Notes under the pieces: generated by a model
Told to the model about the DNA's origin: nothing
Database searches by the model: none
What the model saw: the letters and a program-made list of their open reading frames with translations, nothing else
In this document: positions 16,199 through 23,748 of the stretch, piece by piece
How the letters are laid out: each line of letters starts with the position of its first letter
How positions within the stretch are numbered: position 1 is the stretch's first letter
Translations under genes and position numbers: made by a program
Assembly (NCBI RefSeq): GCF_000701905.1
Contig: NZ_KL370832.1
Coordinates: 285,357-349,356, forward strand
DNA: 64,000 nt
Reading direction: 5' to 3'
Source: Proteiniclasticum ruminis DSM 24773
GTDB taxonomy: Bacteria; Bacillota; Clostridia; Clostridiales; Clostridiaceae

Positions 16199-17722
16199 AT
16201 GTTGAAAAATAAGTATCCGCTCATCATGGTGTTGGCTTCCATGGTCATTGCTGCGTCTGTGATGTTTGTTCATTTATATTCCCACGAGAAAACGAAAGAA
16301 ATCTATCTGGGAGAAACGGAGAAAGTGATCCTGATGCTGAAAAAAGACTTTCTCAGTGATACGGTGAATAACCTCATCATGGAGATCGACAGCCTCAGAG
16401 AAGAGAAAGAAGCGGCCTATCAGCTGAACACTGATGCAAGGCAAAGACGATTTGTCGAAGAGTATTATGTTTCTGAGGAGGAGTTTGCTGCCTTTTATGA
16501 AACGAGATTTCGGGGAGACCAGAATCAGGATCTTTGGACAGCGGTTCTCATCAACGAGGATACAAACGAGCTTCTCTATGCCTCAGATCACTTAAAAGGG
16601 GACACACCCATTCAAGTGGTAAAGGAGCTGGAAGAGACGCTCCTAAGCAAAGGAGAAGTCAGAAAAGGCAGTCTCAGAGGAATCTTTGGGGTGAGCAAAA
16701 CCTATGTGGAGAATCAGGTGAAGGAAGAAGTGGCGGCCTCCATCCGAAACCGCAGATTCTCCAACGATTCTTACATCTGGGTCAATGAGGTGTTAAACTA
16801 CGAGGGTGGAGACCGGTATGCCATCCGCAGAGTCCACCCGAATCTTCCTGAAACGGAAGGGACCTATCTTTCCACCCATGCGGAGGATCTCGCGGGCAAT
16901 CGGCCCTATGAAGAGGAGCTTCAAGGCGTGAAAGAAAACGGGGAGCATTTTTTCAGTTACTACTTCAAGAAGCTGAATTCTGATGATATTGCTGAAAAGA
17001 TCACCTATGCGAAGCTTTATCCGGACTTTGACTGGATCATCGCCATGGGCGTCCATGTGGATGAAGTGCATGCCTATACCGAAAAAGTCACTGGAGACAT
17101 TGAAGGCCTCACCAGTGAGAGTGCTTTTCAAATCCTCGCGATCCTTCTTGTGATCCTTCTCAGTGGGCTCTTTTTCATACAGGTTCTTGGGAAAGCCAGG
17201 ATGATAGAGAATCAGAGGACTCTTTTGAATGAGGTGAGCCGGGATGTGCTCACGGGTGCGGAAACCAGAAGAAGGGGGACGAAGAATCTGGAGAAGCTCT
17301 TTCAGGAGCATAAGAGGTCTCCGGGAAGCACCGCGGTGATGATGGTGGATATTGACCGGTTCAAGAACATCAATGATACATACGGTCATGATGTGGGGGA
17401 TGAGGTGCTGAAGAAGGTCACCATGGCCATCCATCACATGATCCGAAATACAGATCATCTCATCCGCTGGGGCGGAGATGAGTTTGTTGGGGTCTTTCCA
17501 GGCATGAAAGAAGAGTATCTGAGAGAGTTTGGGGAGAAGATCAGCGTAGAAGTGGAGAAGCTCCACATTGAGTCTGCAGGAAAGCCGCTGAAAGTGACGT
17601 TGTCCATGGGATTCACCATGTTCAGAGCCATGGACGGCAGCTATGAAGATGCCTTGAAAAGAGCGGATCTTGCCCTCTATGAGTCCAAAAATCTTGGGCG
17701 GAACCAAGTGTCTGTTCTCTAG
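16199..17722 (+). CDS. Cache-domain membrane diguanylate cyclase
   Basis: 507 residues. TM1 about 8-26; extracytoplasmic Cache-type sensor about 30-305 (with 'SYIWVNEVLNYEGGDRYAI' and 'LYPDFDWIIAMGVHVDEV', typical of Cache_2/dCache folds); TM2 about 309-332; GGDEF about 345-505. The active site GGDEF is intact at 425-429 and an inhibitory RxxD (RNTD, 416-419) lies five residues before it, so it should be product-inhibited. ATG 16199 follows AAAGGG by seven bases; GTG 16196 is less likely. It has no close neighbour on the same strand and ends in the terminator at 17739. Confidence 0.9.
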   Translation: MLKNKYPLIMVLASMVIAASVMFVHLYSHEKTKEIYLGETEKVILMLKKDFLSDTVNNLIMEIDSLREEKEAAYQLNTDARQRRFVEEYYVSEEEFAAFYETRFRGDQNQDLWTAVLINEDTNELLYASDHLKGDTPIQVVKELEETLLSKGEVRKGSLRGIFGVSKTYVENQVKEEVAASIRNRRFSNDSYIWVNEVLNYEGGDRYAIRRVHPNLPETEGTYLSTHAEDLAGNRPYEEELQGVKENGEHFFSYYFKKLNSDDIAEKITYAKLYPDFDWIIAMGVHVDEVHAYTEKVTGDIEGLTSESAFQILAILLVILLSGLFFIQVLGKARMIENQRTLLNEVSRDVLTGAETRRRGTKNLEKLFQEHKRSPGSTAVMMVDIDRFKNINDTYGHDVGDEVLKKVTMAIHHMIRNTDHLIRWGGDEFVGVFPGMKEEYLREFGEKISVEVEKLHIESAGKPLKVTLSMGFTMFRAMDGSYEDALKRADLALYESKNLGRNQVSVL

Positions 17723-17738
17723 CATAAGATAAAGGAAG

Positions 17739-17767
17739 TCCGGTGTCAGAAGCATCGGATTTTTTTA
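17739..17767 (+). terminator. Terminator after Cache-GGDEF gene
   Basis: TCCGGTG (17739-17745) pairs with CATCGGA (17753-17759, one G-U pair) and is followed by a run of Ts to 17767. Confidence 0.8.
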
Positions 17768-17792
17768 TTTCTCGGAATCAGCCACAAGAGCT

Positions 17793-17818
17793 TAAAAGAC
17801 GTAGCATTTCACCGATAG
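17793..17818 (+). promoter_or_regulatory. Sigma-D/FliA-type promoter of the chemoreceptor gene
   Basis: TAAA at 17793-17796, exactly 15 bases, then CCGATAG at 17812-17818. This matches the motility sigma factor consensus (TAAA-N15-GCCGATAT) and lies about 60 bases before a methyl-accepting chemotaxis gene, which is what that sigma factor normally serves. Confidence 0.75.
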
Positions 17819-17876
17819 TAACTGATAAGGTTAGAAGTTTATGAATGGAAGAAAACCAAAGAAGAGGAGAGCGTAA

Positions 17877-19166
17877 ATGTTTGGAAAAAAGAAAAAAGAA
17901 AAAGAATCTGTTTCAATTCCTTCAGAATCTGTGACAGAAATACTGAGTAAAGAATCCGATGAAAGTACCAGATGCATCTCAGAGATGCTGAAAGAAGTCA
18001 ATGATCTTCTTCAGTATATGACCAGGCTCGATTATGTCCGGGAAATGATCCTGGATGCGGAGCGTCAGGCGGACCTCTTAGGCAATGTGTCTGCCAGCAG
18101 TGAGGAAATGAGCGCAGCCACGGAAGATATTTCCAATTATGTGGAAATATCCAGCACCAACATGAAAAAGGCCATGGAAGAGACCGACATAGCGTTGAGA
18201 CGGGTGGAAAATACTTTTACAAGCATTGAAAAGAACATGGAAGAAATCCATGGAGTGAAAAGCATCATGGTAGAGGTGACGAAGGAAACGGTGAAGATCA
18301 ATGAGCTGGTCAGTGTCATCAAGTCCGTGGCAGACCAGACGAATCTTCTTTCCCTCAATGCCTCCATTGAAGCGGCCAGAGCGGGGGAGAACGGCAGAGG
18401 TTTCGCTGTGGTGGCGGACGAGATCAAAAAACTTGCGCAAAGCACAAAAGAGCAGGTGGACATCATCAGAGGCATCGTAGAGAGCCTCAATGGAAAAATA
18501 CAGGAAGCGTCTTCCGAGATAGATCGGGTAGTGGGAAACTTTCAAGGAGCAAAGTCTTCTATTGATGCAGCAACAGACGGAATTTTTCAGATCGGAGGCA
18601 TCATGGAAAGCATTGGTGCCAGCTTCATGTCCATATCTGCCAATGTGGAAGAGCAGACAGCAACGGCAGAGGAGATCACTGCCAATATTCTGGAAGTTCA
18701 TGAGAAGGCTGCGGTACTGAAGGACAAAACGCATCATACCGGACAGTCCTTCTATGACATTTCTGTGAGGATTGATGCGCTGAGGATGAAAGCACTGTCT
18801 TTTGAAGGCAATGCGGACAGGTCTGTGATGCTGGATCTCACCATCACAGACCATCTTCTCTGGAAGTGGAAGGTATATAATATGATTCTTGGCTATGTGA
18901 AGCTGGATGAAGCATCTGTAGGAGACCATACCACCTGCAGACTTGGCAAGTGGCTTGGCACCCAGAATCTTTCTAACTCTTCCTTCAGTGCTCTTTTTAA
19001 GAAAATGGAAGGGCCCCATAAAGAGCTCCACAGCCAGGCTGGAAAAGTCATCTCCCTGTATAACCGTGGTCAAGTGGAAGAGGCCATTGCGATTCTGCCT
19101 GCCATAGAAGCCAACTCTCTCAAAGTGGTAGAGTGCTTGGAGAATTTAAAAAGAAAAGGAAAATAA
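17877..19166 (+). CDS. Soluble methyl-accepting chemotaxis protein with C-terminal CZB zinc domain
   Basis: 429 residues, no membrane segment. A short N-terminal region (1-60), then a chemoreceptor signalling domain (about 60-300) with the hairpin tip '...[32 protein letters not shown]...' (read as overlapping segments of a conserved tip), and a CZB domain about 320-425. Zinc ligands of the CZB domain can be placed at H326 ('TDHLLWKWK'), C354 ('CRLGKWL'), H381 and H385 ('HKELH'). Such receptors sense zinc or hypochlorite/thiol oxidation in the cytoplasm (family knowledge). GAGGAG precedes ATG 17877 and a sigma-D-type promoter lies upstream. It is followed by a shared terminator with the convergent padR gene. 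Confidence 0.9.
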   Translation: MFGKKKKEKESVSIPSESVTEILSKESDESTRCISEMLKEVNDLLQYMTRLDYVREMILDAERQADLLGNVSASSEEMSAATEDISNYVEISSTNMKKAMEETDIALRRVENTFTSIEKNMEEIHGVKSIMVEVTKETVKINELVSVIKSVADQTNLLSLNASIEAARAGENGRGFAVVADEIKKLAQSTKEQVDIIRGIVESLNGKIQEASSEIDRVVGNFQGAKSSIDAATDGIFQIGGIMESIGASFMSISANVEEQTATAEEITANILEVHEKAAVLKDKTHHTGQSFYDISVRIDALRMKALSFEGNADRSVMLDLTITDHLLWKWKVYNMILGYVKLDEASVGDHTTCRLGKWLGTQNLSNSSFSALFKKMEGPHKELHSQAGKVISLYNRGQVEEAIAILPAIEANSLKVVECLENLKRKGK

Positions 19167-19174
19167 GAGATAAA

Positions 19175-19220
19175 AAAAACGTTTTGGCTCCGGAATGGTT
19201 CCGGTGGCTAAAACGTTTTT
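19175..19220. terminator. Bidirectional terminator between chemoreceptor and padR
   Basis: AAAAACGTTTT... at 19175 pairs with its mirror to 19220, with an inner TCCGGAA/TTCCGG stem. It has A-rich sequence on the left and a T-run on the right, so it can serve both convergent genes; its right arm reaches the padR stop codon. Confidence 0.85.
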
Positions 19221-19528
19221 TAGTCCTTAATCTCTTTAAACAGCTCGTAAGCTTTTTTTCTGGCTTCTTCCAGTACCGATTCTCCAAGGGGGGTGCTTGT
19301 GTAATACTTCCTGATCTTACCCTCCACATTCCGTTCTTCCATGAGGAGCAGACCAGACTTTTCCATGGAATGAAGAAGGGGGTACAGCGTGCCTGGACTG
19401 ATGTCATACCCGTGGTGATGAAGCTCCTCCATCATCCAAGTGCCGTAGATGGGTTCTTCTTTGGCGTGATGCAGGATATGGATCTGCATGAATCCCAGCA
19501 GATATTTTCTCATGATTTTTTGTTGCAT
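19220..19528 (-). CDS. PadR-family transcriptional regulator
   Basis: 102 residues, PadR winged helix: 'KYLLGFMQIHILHHAKEEPIYGTWMMEEL' (helices 1-2), 'ISPGTLYPLLHSMEKSGLL' (recognition helix and wing), then a short C-terminal helix. PadR proteins repress nearby genes in response to small molecules or stress. AAAGGAGG precedes the ATG on the minus strand. The gene is divergent from the chromate-transporter gene, its most likely target apart from itself; the space between holds TATC(A/G)A repeats that could be its operator. Confidence 0.88.
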   Translation of the reverse strand: MQQKIMRKYLLGFMQIHILHHAKEEPIYGTWMMEELHHHGYDISPGTLYPLLHSMEKSGLLLMEERNVEGKIRKYYTSTPLGESVLEEARKKAYELFKEIKD

Positions 19529-19550
19529 TCTGGTCCTCCTTTGTTTATAA

Positions 19551-19606
19551 TTATCAATAACGAAACCCGATATCGAATATTGAATTCATCATATCACTTT
19601 TGGCTG
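19551..19606. promoter_or_regulatory. Possible PadR operator between padR and chrA
   Basis: TATCAATA (19552-19559) and TATCGAATA (19571-19579) are related half-sites, with the short palindrome CGATATCG at 19568-19575 and a further TGAATTCA just after. Such TATCGA-rich sites are common PadR targets. No experiment supports it. Confidence 0.4.
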
Positions 19607-19676
19607 TAGGGTTCAAGAGTTTTTCGGCTGTCAAGTGAAGTTTTGTTAAATTGAAGTGAAAATTGGAGGGAAATCC

Positions 19677-20870
19677 ATGAGTGAACTGATAAATAAAAAA
19701 GAAAAAGTATCCTACCGGACCTTTCTATGGGATGTGTTTCTCTGCTCTCTAGGTGCCTATGGAGGTCCTGAAGCCCATTATGGAGTCTTCACGGATCAGA
19801 TGATCAATAAAAAACATTATATTACGGAGGAGGAACTGGTGGAGCTCATTGCGCTCACTGGTATTCTTCCTGGTCCCAGCAGCACCCAGACCATCGTGGC
19901 CATCGGCCATAAAATGGGTGGACCTAAACTTGCCCTTCTCACCATGCTGGTCTGGTCTGTGCCAGTGGTGATGCTCATGATTGCCCTGTCTTTTCTCAGT
20001 CAGATTTTAGGGGCTTTTTCCCTATCTGAAGAGGGGTTCCGGTATATCGGCCCCATGGCTGTGGCATTCATTGTCATGGCCGCCTACAAGATTGGGCGAA
20101 AAGTGGCCAAGGACTCTTTTACCGTGACACTTCTCATTTTTGGTGCCGTGGCCACCTATCTTGTGAGAGAGCCCTTTATTTATCCAACGGTGCTGATTTT
20201 AGGCGGGGTTCTCAGTGTGGCGACTTCAAAAGAGAAAGATGTCTGGAACCGGGTAAAACTCAGTCCTCCTTGGAAGTACCTCATCGCCTTTTTTGTGTTT
20301 GCCGGAGGCGCTCTGCTTTTCAGCGCCTTATTTGACCATGTGCTTCTGGATATTTTTGAAAGCTTTTACCGGTACGGGTATCTGGTCATCGGTGGAGGAC
20401 AGGTGGTGGTGCCTCTTATGTACAGTGAACTGGTGGAATTGAAGAGCTATATGACCAGTCAGGAGTTTCTCACAGGATTTGGCCTGGTGCAGGGCCTTCC
20501 TGGACCCATGTTCAGTTTCAGCGCCTATGCTGGAGGCATGGCTGCCCGAGGCGGCAGTGCTCTTTTCCAAGTGATGGGGGGCCTTCTTGGTGCCGTGGGC
20601 ATCTTTCTTCCTGGACTGCTGCTCATCTTTTTTGTCATTCCGGTATGGGAAAAGCTGAAGAGCATTCGAGGAATCAAGATCTCCTTAAGAGGCGTCACAG
20701 CGGTGGCGGGCGGTCTCATTTTAACAGCGGCAGTGCTTCTCATGATGAAAAGCGGATTTACTCTCGATAATTTCCTTGTCATGGGCGGAACGCTGCTCCT
20801 TCTTTTGTGGAAGAAAATACCAGCACCTCTGATTGTTCTTGGAGTCATTCTCCTGGGATTCCTGACTTAA
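19677..20870 (+). CDS. chrA: Chromate-transporter family (ChrA) protein
   Basis: 397 residues, two homologous halves of about five helices each, the long-chain ChrA form. N half contains 'GPEAHYGVF' and 'LIALTGILPGPSSTQTIVAIG'; C half 'GGGQVVVPLMYSELVE' and 'GLVQGLPGPMFSFSAYAGG', the paired PGP motifs of the family. Known members export chromate; in anaerobes without chromate exposure the natural substrate is often uncertain. GGAGGG precedes ATG 19677; an upstream GTG in frame is weaker. Divergent padR probably controls it. A clean terminator follows. Confidence 0.88.
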   Translation: MSELINKKEKVSYRTFLWDVFLCSLGAYGGPEAHYGVFTDQMINKKHYITEEELVELIALTGILPGPSSTQTIVAIGHKMGGPKLALLTMLVWSVPVVMLMIALSFLSQILGAFSLSEEGFRYIGPMAVAFIVMAAYKIGRKVAKDSFTVTLLIFGAVATYLVREPFIYPTVLILGGVLSVATSKEKDVWNRVKLSPPWKYLIAFFVFAGGALLFSALFDHVLLDIFESFYRYGYLVIGGGQVVVPLMYSELVELKSYMTSQEFLTGFGLVQGLPGPMFSFSAYAGGMAARGGSALFQVMGGLLGAVGIFLPGLLLIFFVIPVWEKLKSIRGIKISLRGVTAVAGGLILTAAVLLMMKSGFTLDNFLVMGGTLLLLLWKKIPAPLIVLGVILLGFLT

Positions 20871-20889
20871 TGGTACTCATACGAATGAA

Positions 20890-20918
20890 AAGGACAGAGC
20901 TCAGTGCTCTGTCCTTTT
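20890..20918 (+). terminator. Terminator after chrA
   Basis: AAGGACAGAGC (20890-20900) pairs with GCTCTGTCCTT (20906-20916) around a 5-base loop, then Ts. It lies between chrA and the convergent ComFB-like gene and may serve both. Confidence 0.85.
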
Positions 20919-20936
20919 CAGCAGTTCATGACAAGA

Positions 20937-21227
20937 TCAGTCTTCGGGGATGCAAGGAACATTTTCCTCGTGCTTGGGATTCTTCTCCACCAGCTGGATG
21001 GCTCTTACGAGCGCTTGGGTGATGTCGGACTGAAACTGGTGATCCAGCTCCTTCATCTTGGTGAAAAGGAGACCTTTTCCTGTTCGTGTGTAATAGGGTT
21101 TCAGATTGTTCAGCGCAATGGCCTGAACATCCAGCTGACAGCAGCCACAGGCAGCAATATGCTCATGGTGTTCCAGAAGTCCTTTCAGATGGCTTTCCAC
21201 TAAAACTTCCATATGGTTTTTCAGCAT
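20937..21227 (-). CDS. ComFB-family late competence/regulatory protein
   Basis: 96 residues, recognised as ComFB by the start 'MLKNHMEVLVESHLKGLL' and the Cys motif 'CGCCQLDVQAIALNNLKPYY' (about 27-47). Members can bind cyclic dinucleotides or zinc in some bacteria, and in Bacillus comFB sits in the competence operon, though its job there is unclear. Here it is a stand-alone gene. The minus-strand start at 21227 follows AAAGGAAGG; an upstream in-frame ATG at 21245 has no binding site. Because cyclic di-GMP genes abound in the window, a nucleotide-binding role is possible but is only inference. Confidence 0.82.
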   Translation of the reverse strand: MLKNHMEVLVESHLKGLLEHHEHIAACGCCQLDVQAIALNNLKPYYTRTGKGLLFTKMKELDHQFQSDITQALVRAIQLVEKNPKHEENVPCIPED

Positions 21228-21529
21228 TTGAATCCTTCCTTTCACAGTTATGCGTCAGCGCACAGAGCCATTCTTTTCGTGAAGTGTGCTTTGAATCTAT
21301 AGGAGTTTATCGCTATCCATAACATATCATTTTATTAGAGATATCACAACAAAAACTTGTTCATAGGAAGAAATAAATAGATAATTCTTGAGTATTTCTG
21401 AAAGAGCACTTAACAAAAGATAATTGAAGTCGATAGTATGGAGTGATGATACTGATTGAAAGGGATTTGGGTGGACGCTTTTCATACGTGCGGCATTGAA
21501 TGGAAAGGCTGTTCTCCTTGGTGTGATAA

Positions 21530-21958
21530 ATGGAGCACAAGGAAGACTTGTATTTTTTACTGAAGCTCGTGGGGGATGCCATAGAGAGCAGAGCCAACAA
21601 AAGGCTCAAACATTTTGATATGACCCTGACCCAAGGGAGGATCCTCTCTTTTCTTTATGAAAGGTCTGGGGAGAAGGTAGCCCAGAAAGATCTGGAGGAA
21701 TATTTCCAGGTGTCCCATGCCACCATTGCTGGTATTTTAAAGAGGCTGGAACTCAAAGGATATATCCGATGTGAAACAGACACGTTGGATAAAAGAATGA
21801 AGCTGGTCTCATTGGAGCCGGAATATAAGTCGAAATCCTTAAAAGCCGCTGCACTCCAAAAAGAGATTGAAGAGACCCTCACCCGTGGAATCGAAGAGCT
21901 GAAGGTGAATGAAGTGAGATCCCTTCTTCAGCAGATGCTTGTAAATTTAGAGACCTGA
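21530..21958 (+). CDS. MarR-family transcriptional regulator
   Basis: 142 residues, MarR winged helix with 'LTQGRILSFLYERSGEKVAQKDLEEYFQVSH' (helix 2 to recognition helix) and the wing '...ETDTLDKRMKLVSL'. Such proteins repress efflux, stress or catabolic genes until a phenolic or oxidative signal releases them. The ATG 21530 lacks a strong binding site (TTGGTG nearby), so a low expression level or an upstream start is possible. No target is evident: the neighbouring gene on the minus strand is a racemase. Confidence 0.85.
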   Translation: MEHKEDLYFLLKLVGDAIESRANKRLKHFDMTLTQGRILSFLYERSGEKVAQKDLEEYFQVSHATIAGILKRLELKGYIRCETDTLDKRMKLVSLEPEYKSKSLKAAALQKEIEETLTRGIEELKVNEVRSLLQQMLVNLET

Positions 21959-21982
21959 CTTTTCTAAAAAGTCAGGTCTTTC
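21951..21982 (+). terminator. Terminator overlapping the marR stop
   Basis: AGACCTGACTTT (21951-21962) pairs with AAAGTCAGGTCT (21968-21979), then TTTCC. The stem starts within the last codons of the gene. Confidence 0.85.
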
Positions 21983-22026
21983 CATTTCTTCCATAATAGA
22001 AGGAGAAGGCTGAAGACACGATGCAG

Positions 22027-22662
22027 TTAGGGCAGCATCCTCATCATCTCATAGCCTGGGTCAATGACAGGTAGAGAACTTATTTCGCGTAGGGCGTCAT
22101 AGAAATACGAGAAATGGGTGCATCCAAGGATCACAGCCTCGCATCCGGCATTTTTATAAAAGTGGAGAAGAGACGAAAGCTGGTACCGTAGAATGATCTC
22201 ATCTGGTGCAGCTCCTTCCTCCACAGCATCCACCAGTTTCAGCATACCTGTGCCGATGACGTGGACGGAAGGGTTTTCTGTCTGAATTGCCCGCTCGATG
22301 CCATGGGTACTCTGGTTGTTTGCGGCAATGACACCAAGGGCTTGGTAATGTGCGCCCATCTTCTCATAGACCATCAGTGGCGTGATTAACAGCATAGACA
22401 GTTCTTTTGCAAGTTTTTTCAGATCTACAGCCGCCGCCAGAGAGTTGCAGTAGACATAAAGAACTTCAGCGCCTTGTTCCTTTGCCGTAGTCATGACCTG
22501 CCTGGCCAGGTGCTCGAGTTTTTCCGGATAAACCACTTGGAGAAGACTCTGTTCCTGGGGTGTCTTTGAGACAAAGTAGCCTTTGGCTGCTTTTCCGTAT
22601 TTTTGTAGAAGGTCCACGCCCATTTGGGTATCTGTGGGCGTACCTGCGATGACTGCAATCAT
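22027..22662 (-). CDS. Aspartate/glutamate/hydantoin racemase family protein
   Basis: 211 residues. The two-cysteine Asp/Glu racemase signature is visible as C72 ('VYCNSLAAAVD') and C181 ('GCTHFSY'), each next to the expected Asn/Thr/His. Known members interconvert L- and D-aspartate or glutamate, or racemise hydantoins, without a cofactor. The N-terminus 'MIAVIAGTPTDTQMG' has the Gly-Thr-Pro-x-Asp loop of the family. Substrate cannot be set from sequence. The start on the minus strand at 22662 lies before AGAGGTGCTT. It faces marR (convergent), and the space before the next plus gene has no recognised signal. Confidence 0.8.
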   Translation of the reverse strand: MIAVIAGTPTDTQMGVDLLQKYGKAAKGYFVSKTPQEQSLLQVVYPEKLEHLARQVMTTAKEQGAEVLYVYCNSLAAAVDLKKLAKELSMLLITPLMVYEKMGAHYQALGVIAANNQSTHGIERAIQTENPSVHVIGTGMLKLVDAVEEGAAPDEIILRYQLSSLLHFYKNAGCEAVILGCTHFSYFYDALREISSLPVIDPGYEMMRMLP

Positions 22663-22961
22663 GTAAGCACCTCTCTTATGTCAGTCTAATAGTTCTATTT
22701 TACAGGACTTTTCATATTTGTCCACCGGATAGGTTCATCTGTTTTCAAAAACATATATTTCATTTTCCACAGATTTTTTTCTGTATTTTTATGATGGGGT
22801 CTAATCTTTCGAATGGTTTTCATCTATTGTAGAAGATAAAAGCAGCGAAGAAGAAGGCGCTGAGGAAGAGGGAGGAACTTTTTAATTTTCCATGGAATAT
22901 TTGATAAATCAAACGTCTCATGATACAGTATTTTTTTAGAGATTTGGAGGGAAGTGTTGAT

Positions 22962-23597
22962 ATGAAAGATCTGATTCTGCTGCTCGTTCTGCAGCTGGCC
23001 TATGTGCCGATGCTGGCTTTGAGGACCATTTGTATGGTGAGGAAACTGAGTCTTCTGACCGCAGTTTTCGGTTTTTTGGAGAGCGTTATTTATGTCTTTG
23101 GACTGGCCATTGTCTTTACTGGAGAGCAGAGTATTCTTCAGATGGTGGTCTATGCCGTAGGGTTTTCTCTGGGACTCATTGTGGGGATTCAGATCGAGAA
23201 CAAGATTGCCATTGGCTATACCTCTTTTCTAGTGAATATCAAGGACCGGAACGACAGCTTTGTGGGAGCACTGAGAGAAGCAGGTTTTGGCGTGACCATC
23301 TTCAGCGGGGAAGGCCGGGATGGAGCCAGATACAGGTTGGATATCCTGACCAAAAGGAGCCGGGAAGGGGAAGTGTTTTCCCTCATCAACGAATATGAGC
23401 CCAATGCTTTTGTGCTTTCCTATGAACCCACCAGATTCAGAGGCGGCTTCATGGAGCAGATGATGAAAAAGGAATCCGGAAAATTCTTTGCCAAGTCCCC
23501 TGTGGGGAGCAGAACTTCCTGGCTGAAAAAGGAAAAAGAGAAGATTGTGCTGGAAGTGAAAGAACTGGTGAAGTCAGAAGAGAATCTGGAAGAGTAA
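22962..23597 (+). CDS. UPF0316/DUF2179-type membrane protein
   Basis: 211 residues. Three N-terminal transmembrane helices (about 3-82; 'LILLLVLQLAYVPMLALRT', 'LSLLTAVFGFLESVIYVFGLAIV', 'MVVYAVGFSLGLIVGIQIEN'), then a cytoplasmic DUF2179-like domain (about 88-165). This arrangement is that of UPF0316; DUF2179 domains may bind nucleotides, but no biochemical role is established. The start at ATG 22962 follows GGAGGGAAG; the frame is open upstream to 22920 with no better site. The last about 40 residues are Lys/Glu-rich. Confidence 0.82.
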   Translation: MKDLILLLVLQLAYVPMLALRTICMVRKLSLLTAVFGFLESVIYVFGLAIVFTGEQSILQMVVYAVGFSLGLIVGIQIENKIAIGYTSFLVNIKDRNDSFVGALREAGFGVTIFSGEGRDGARYRLDILTKRSREGEVFSLINEYEPNAFVLSYEPTRFRGGFMEQMMKKESGKFFAKSPVGSRTSWLKKEKEKIVLEVKELVKSEENLEE

Positions 23598-23677
23598 AGA
23601 AGTGGAGTGTCTCAAATCATGAGATGCTCTTTTTTTCTTCTTCCTCTAGGAAGTGCGTTTATTTTGCGTTACTCTAG

Positions 23678-23722
23678 AAACAGAAACAGAAACAGAGATA
23701 GAAAAAGGGATAGAAACAGAAA
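23678..23722 (+). repeat. Imperfect GAAACA hexamer tract
   Basis: Just before the GDPD start the sequence shows GAAACA/GAGATA/GAAAAA-type hexamers repeated about seven times. If translated in the upstream frame they would give Glu/Thr repeats. Hexamer changes would not shift the frame. Confidence 0.6.
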
Positions 23723-23748
23723 TGGGATTTGGAAAGGAAGCGGAAGCC

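Noticed and set aside
19133-19609. 158-codon plus frame opposite padR
   Set aside because: Antisense shadow of padR; it crosses the bidirectional terminator and has no domain.
23653-23748. Extended N-terminus of the GDPD protein through the GAAACA repeats
   Set aside because: No binding site at the upstream ATG; the ATG at 23749 has one and the membrane domain begins there.
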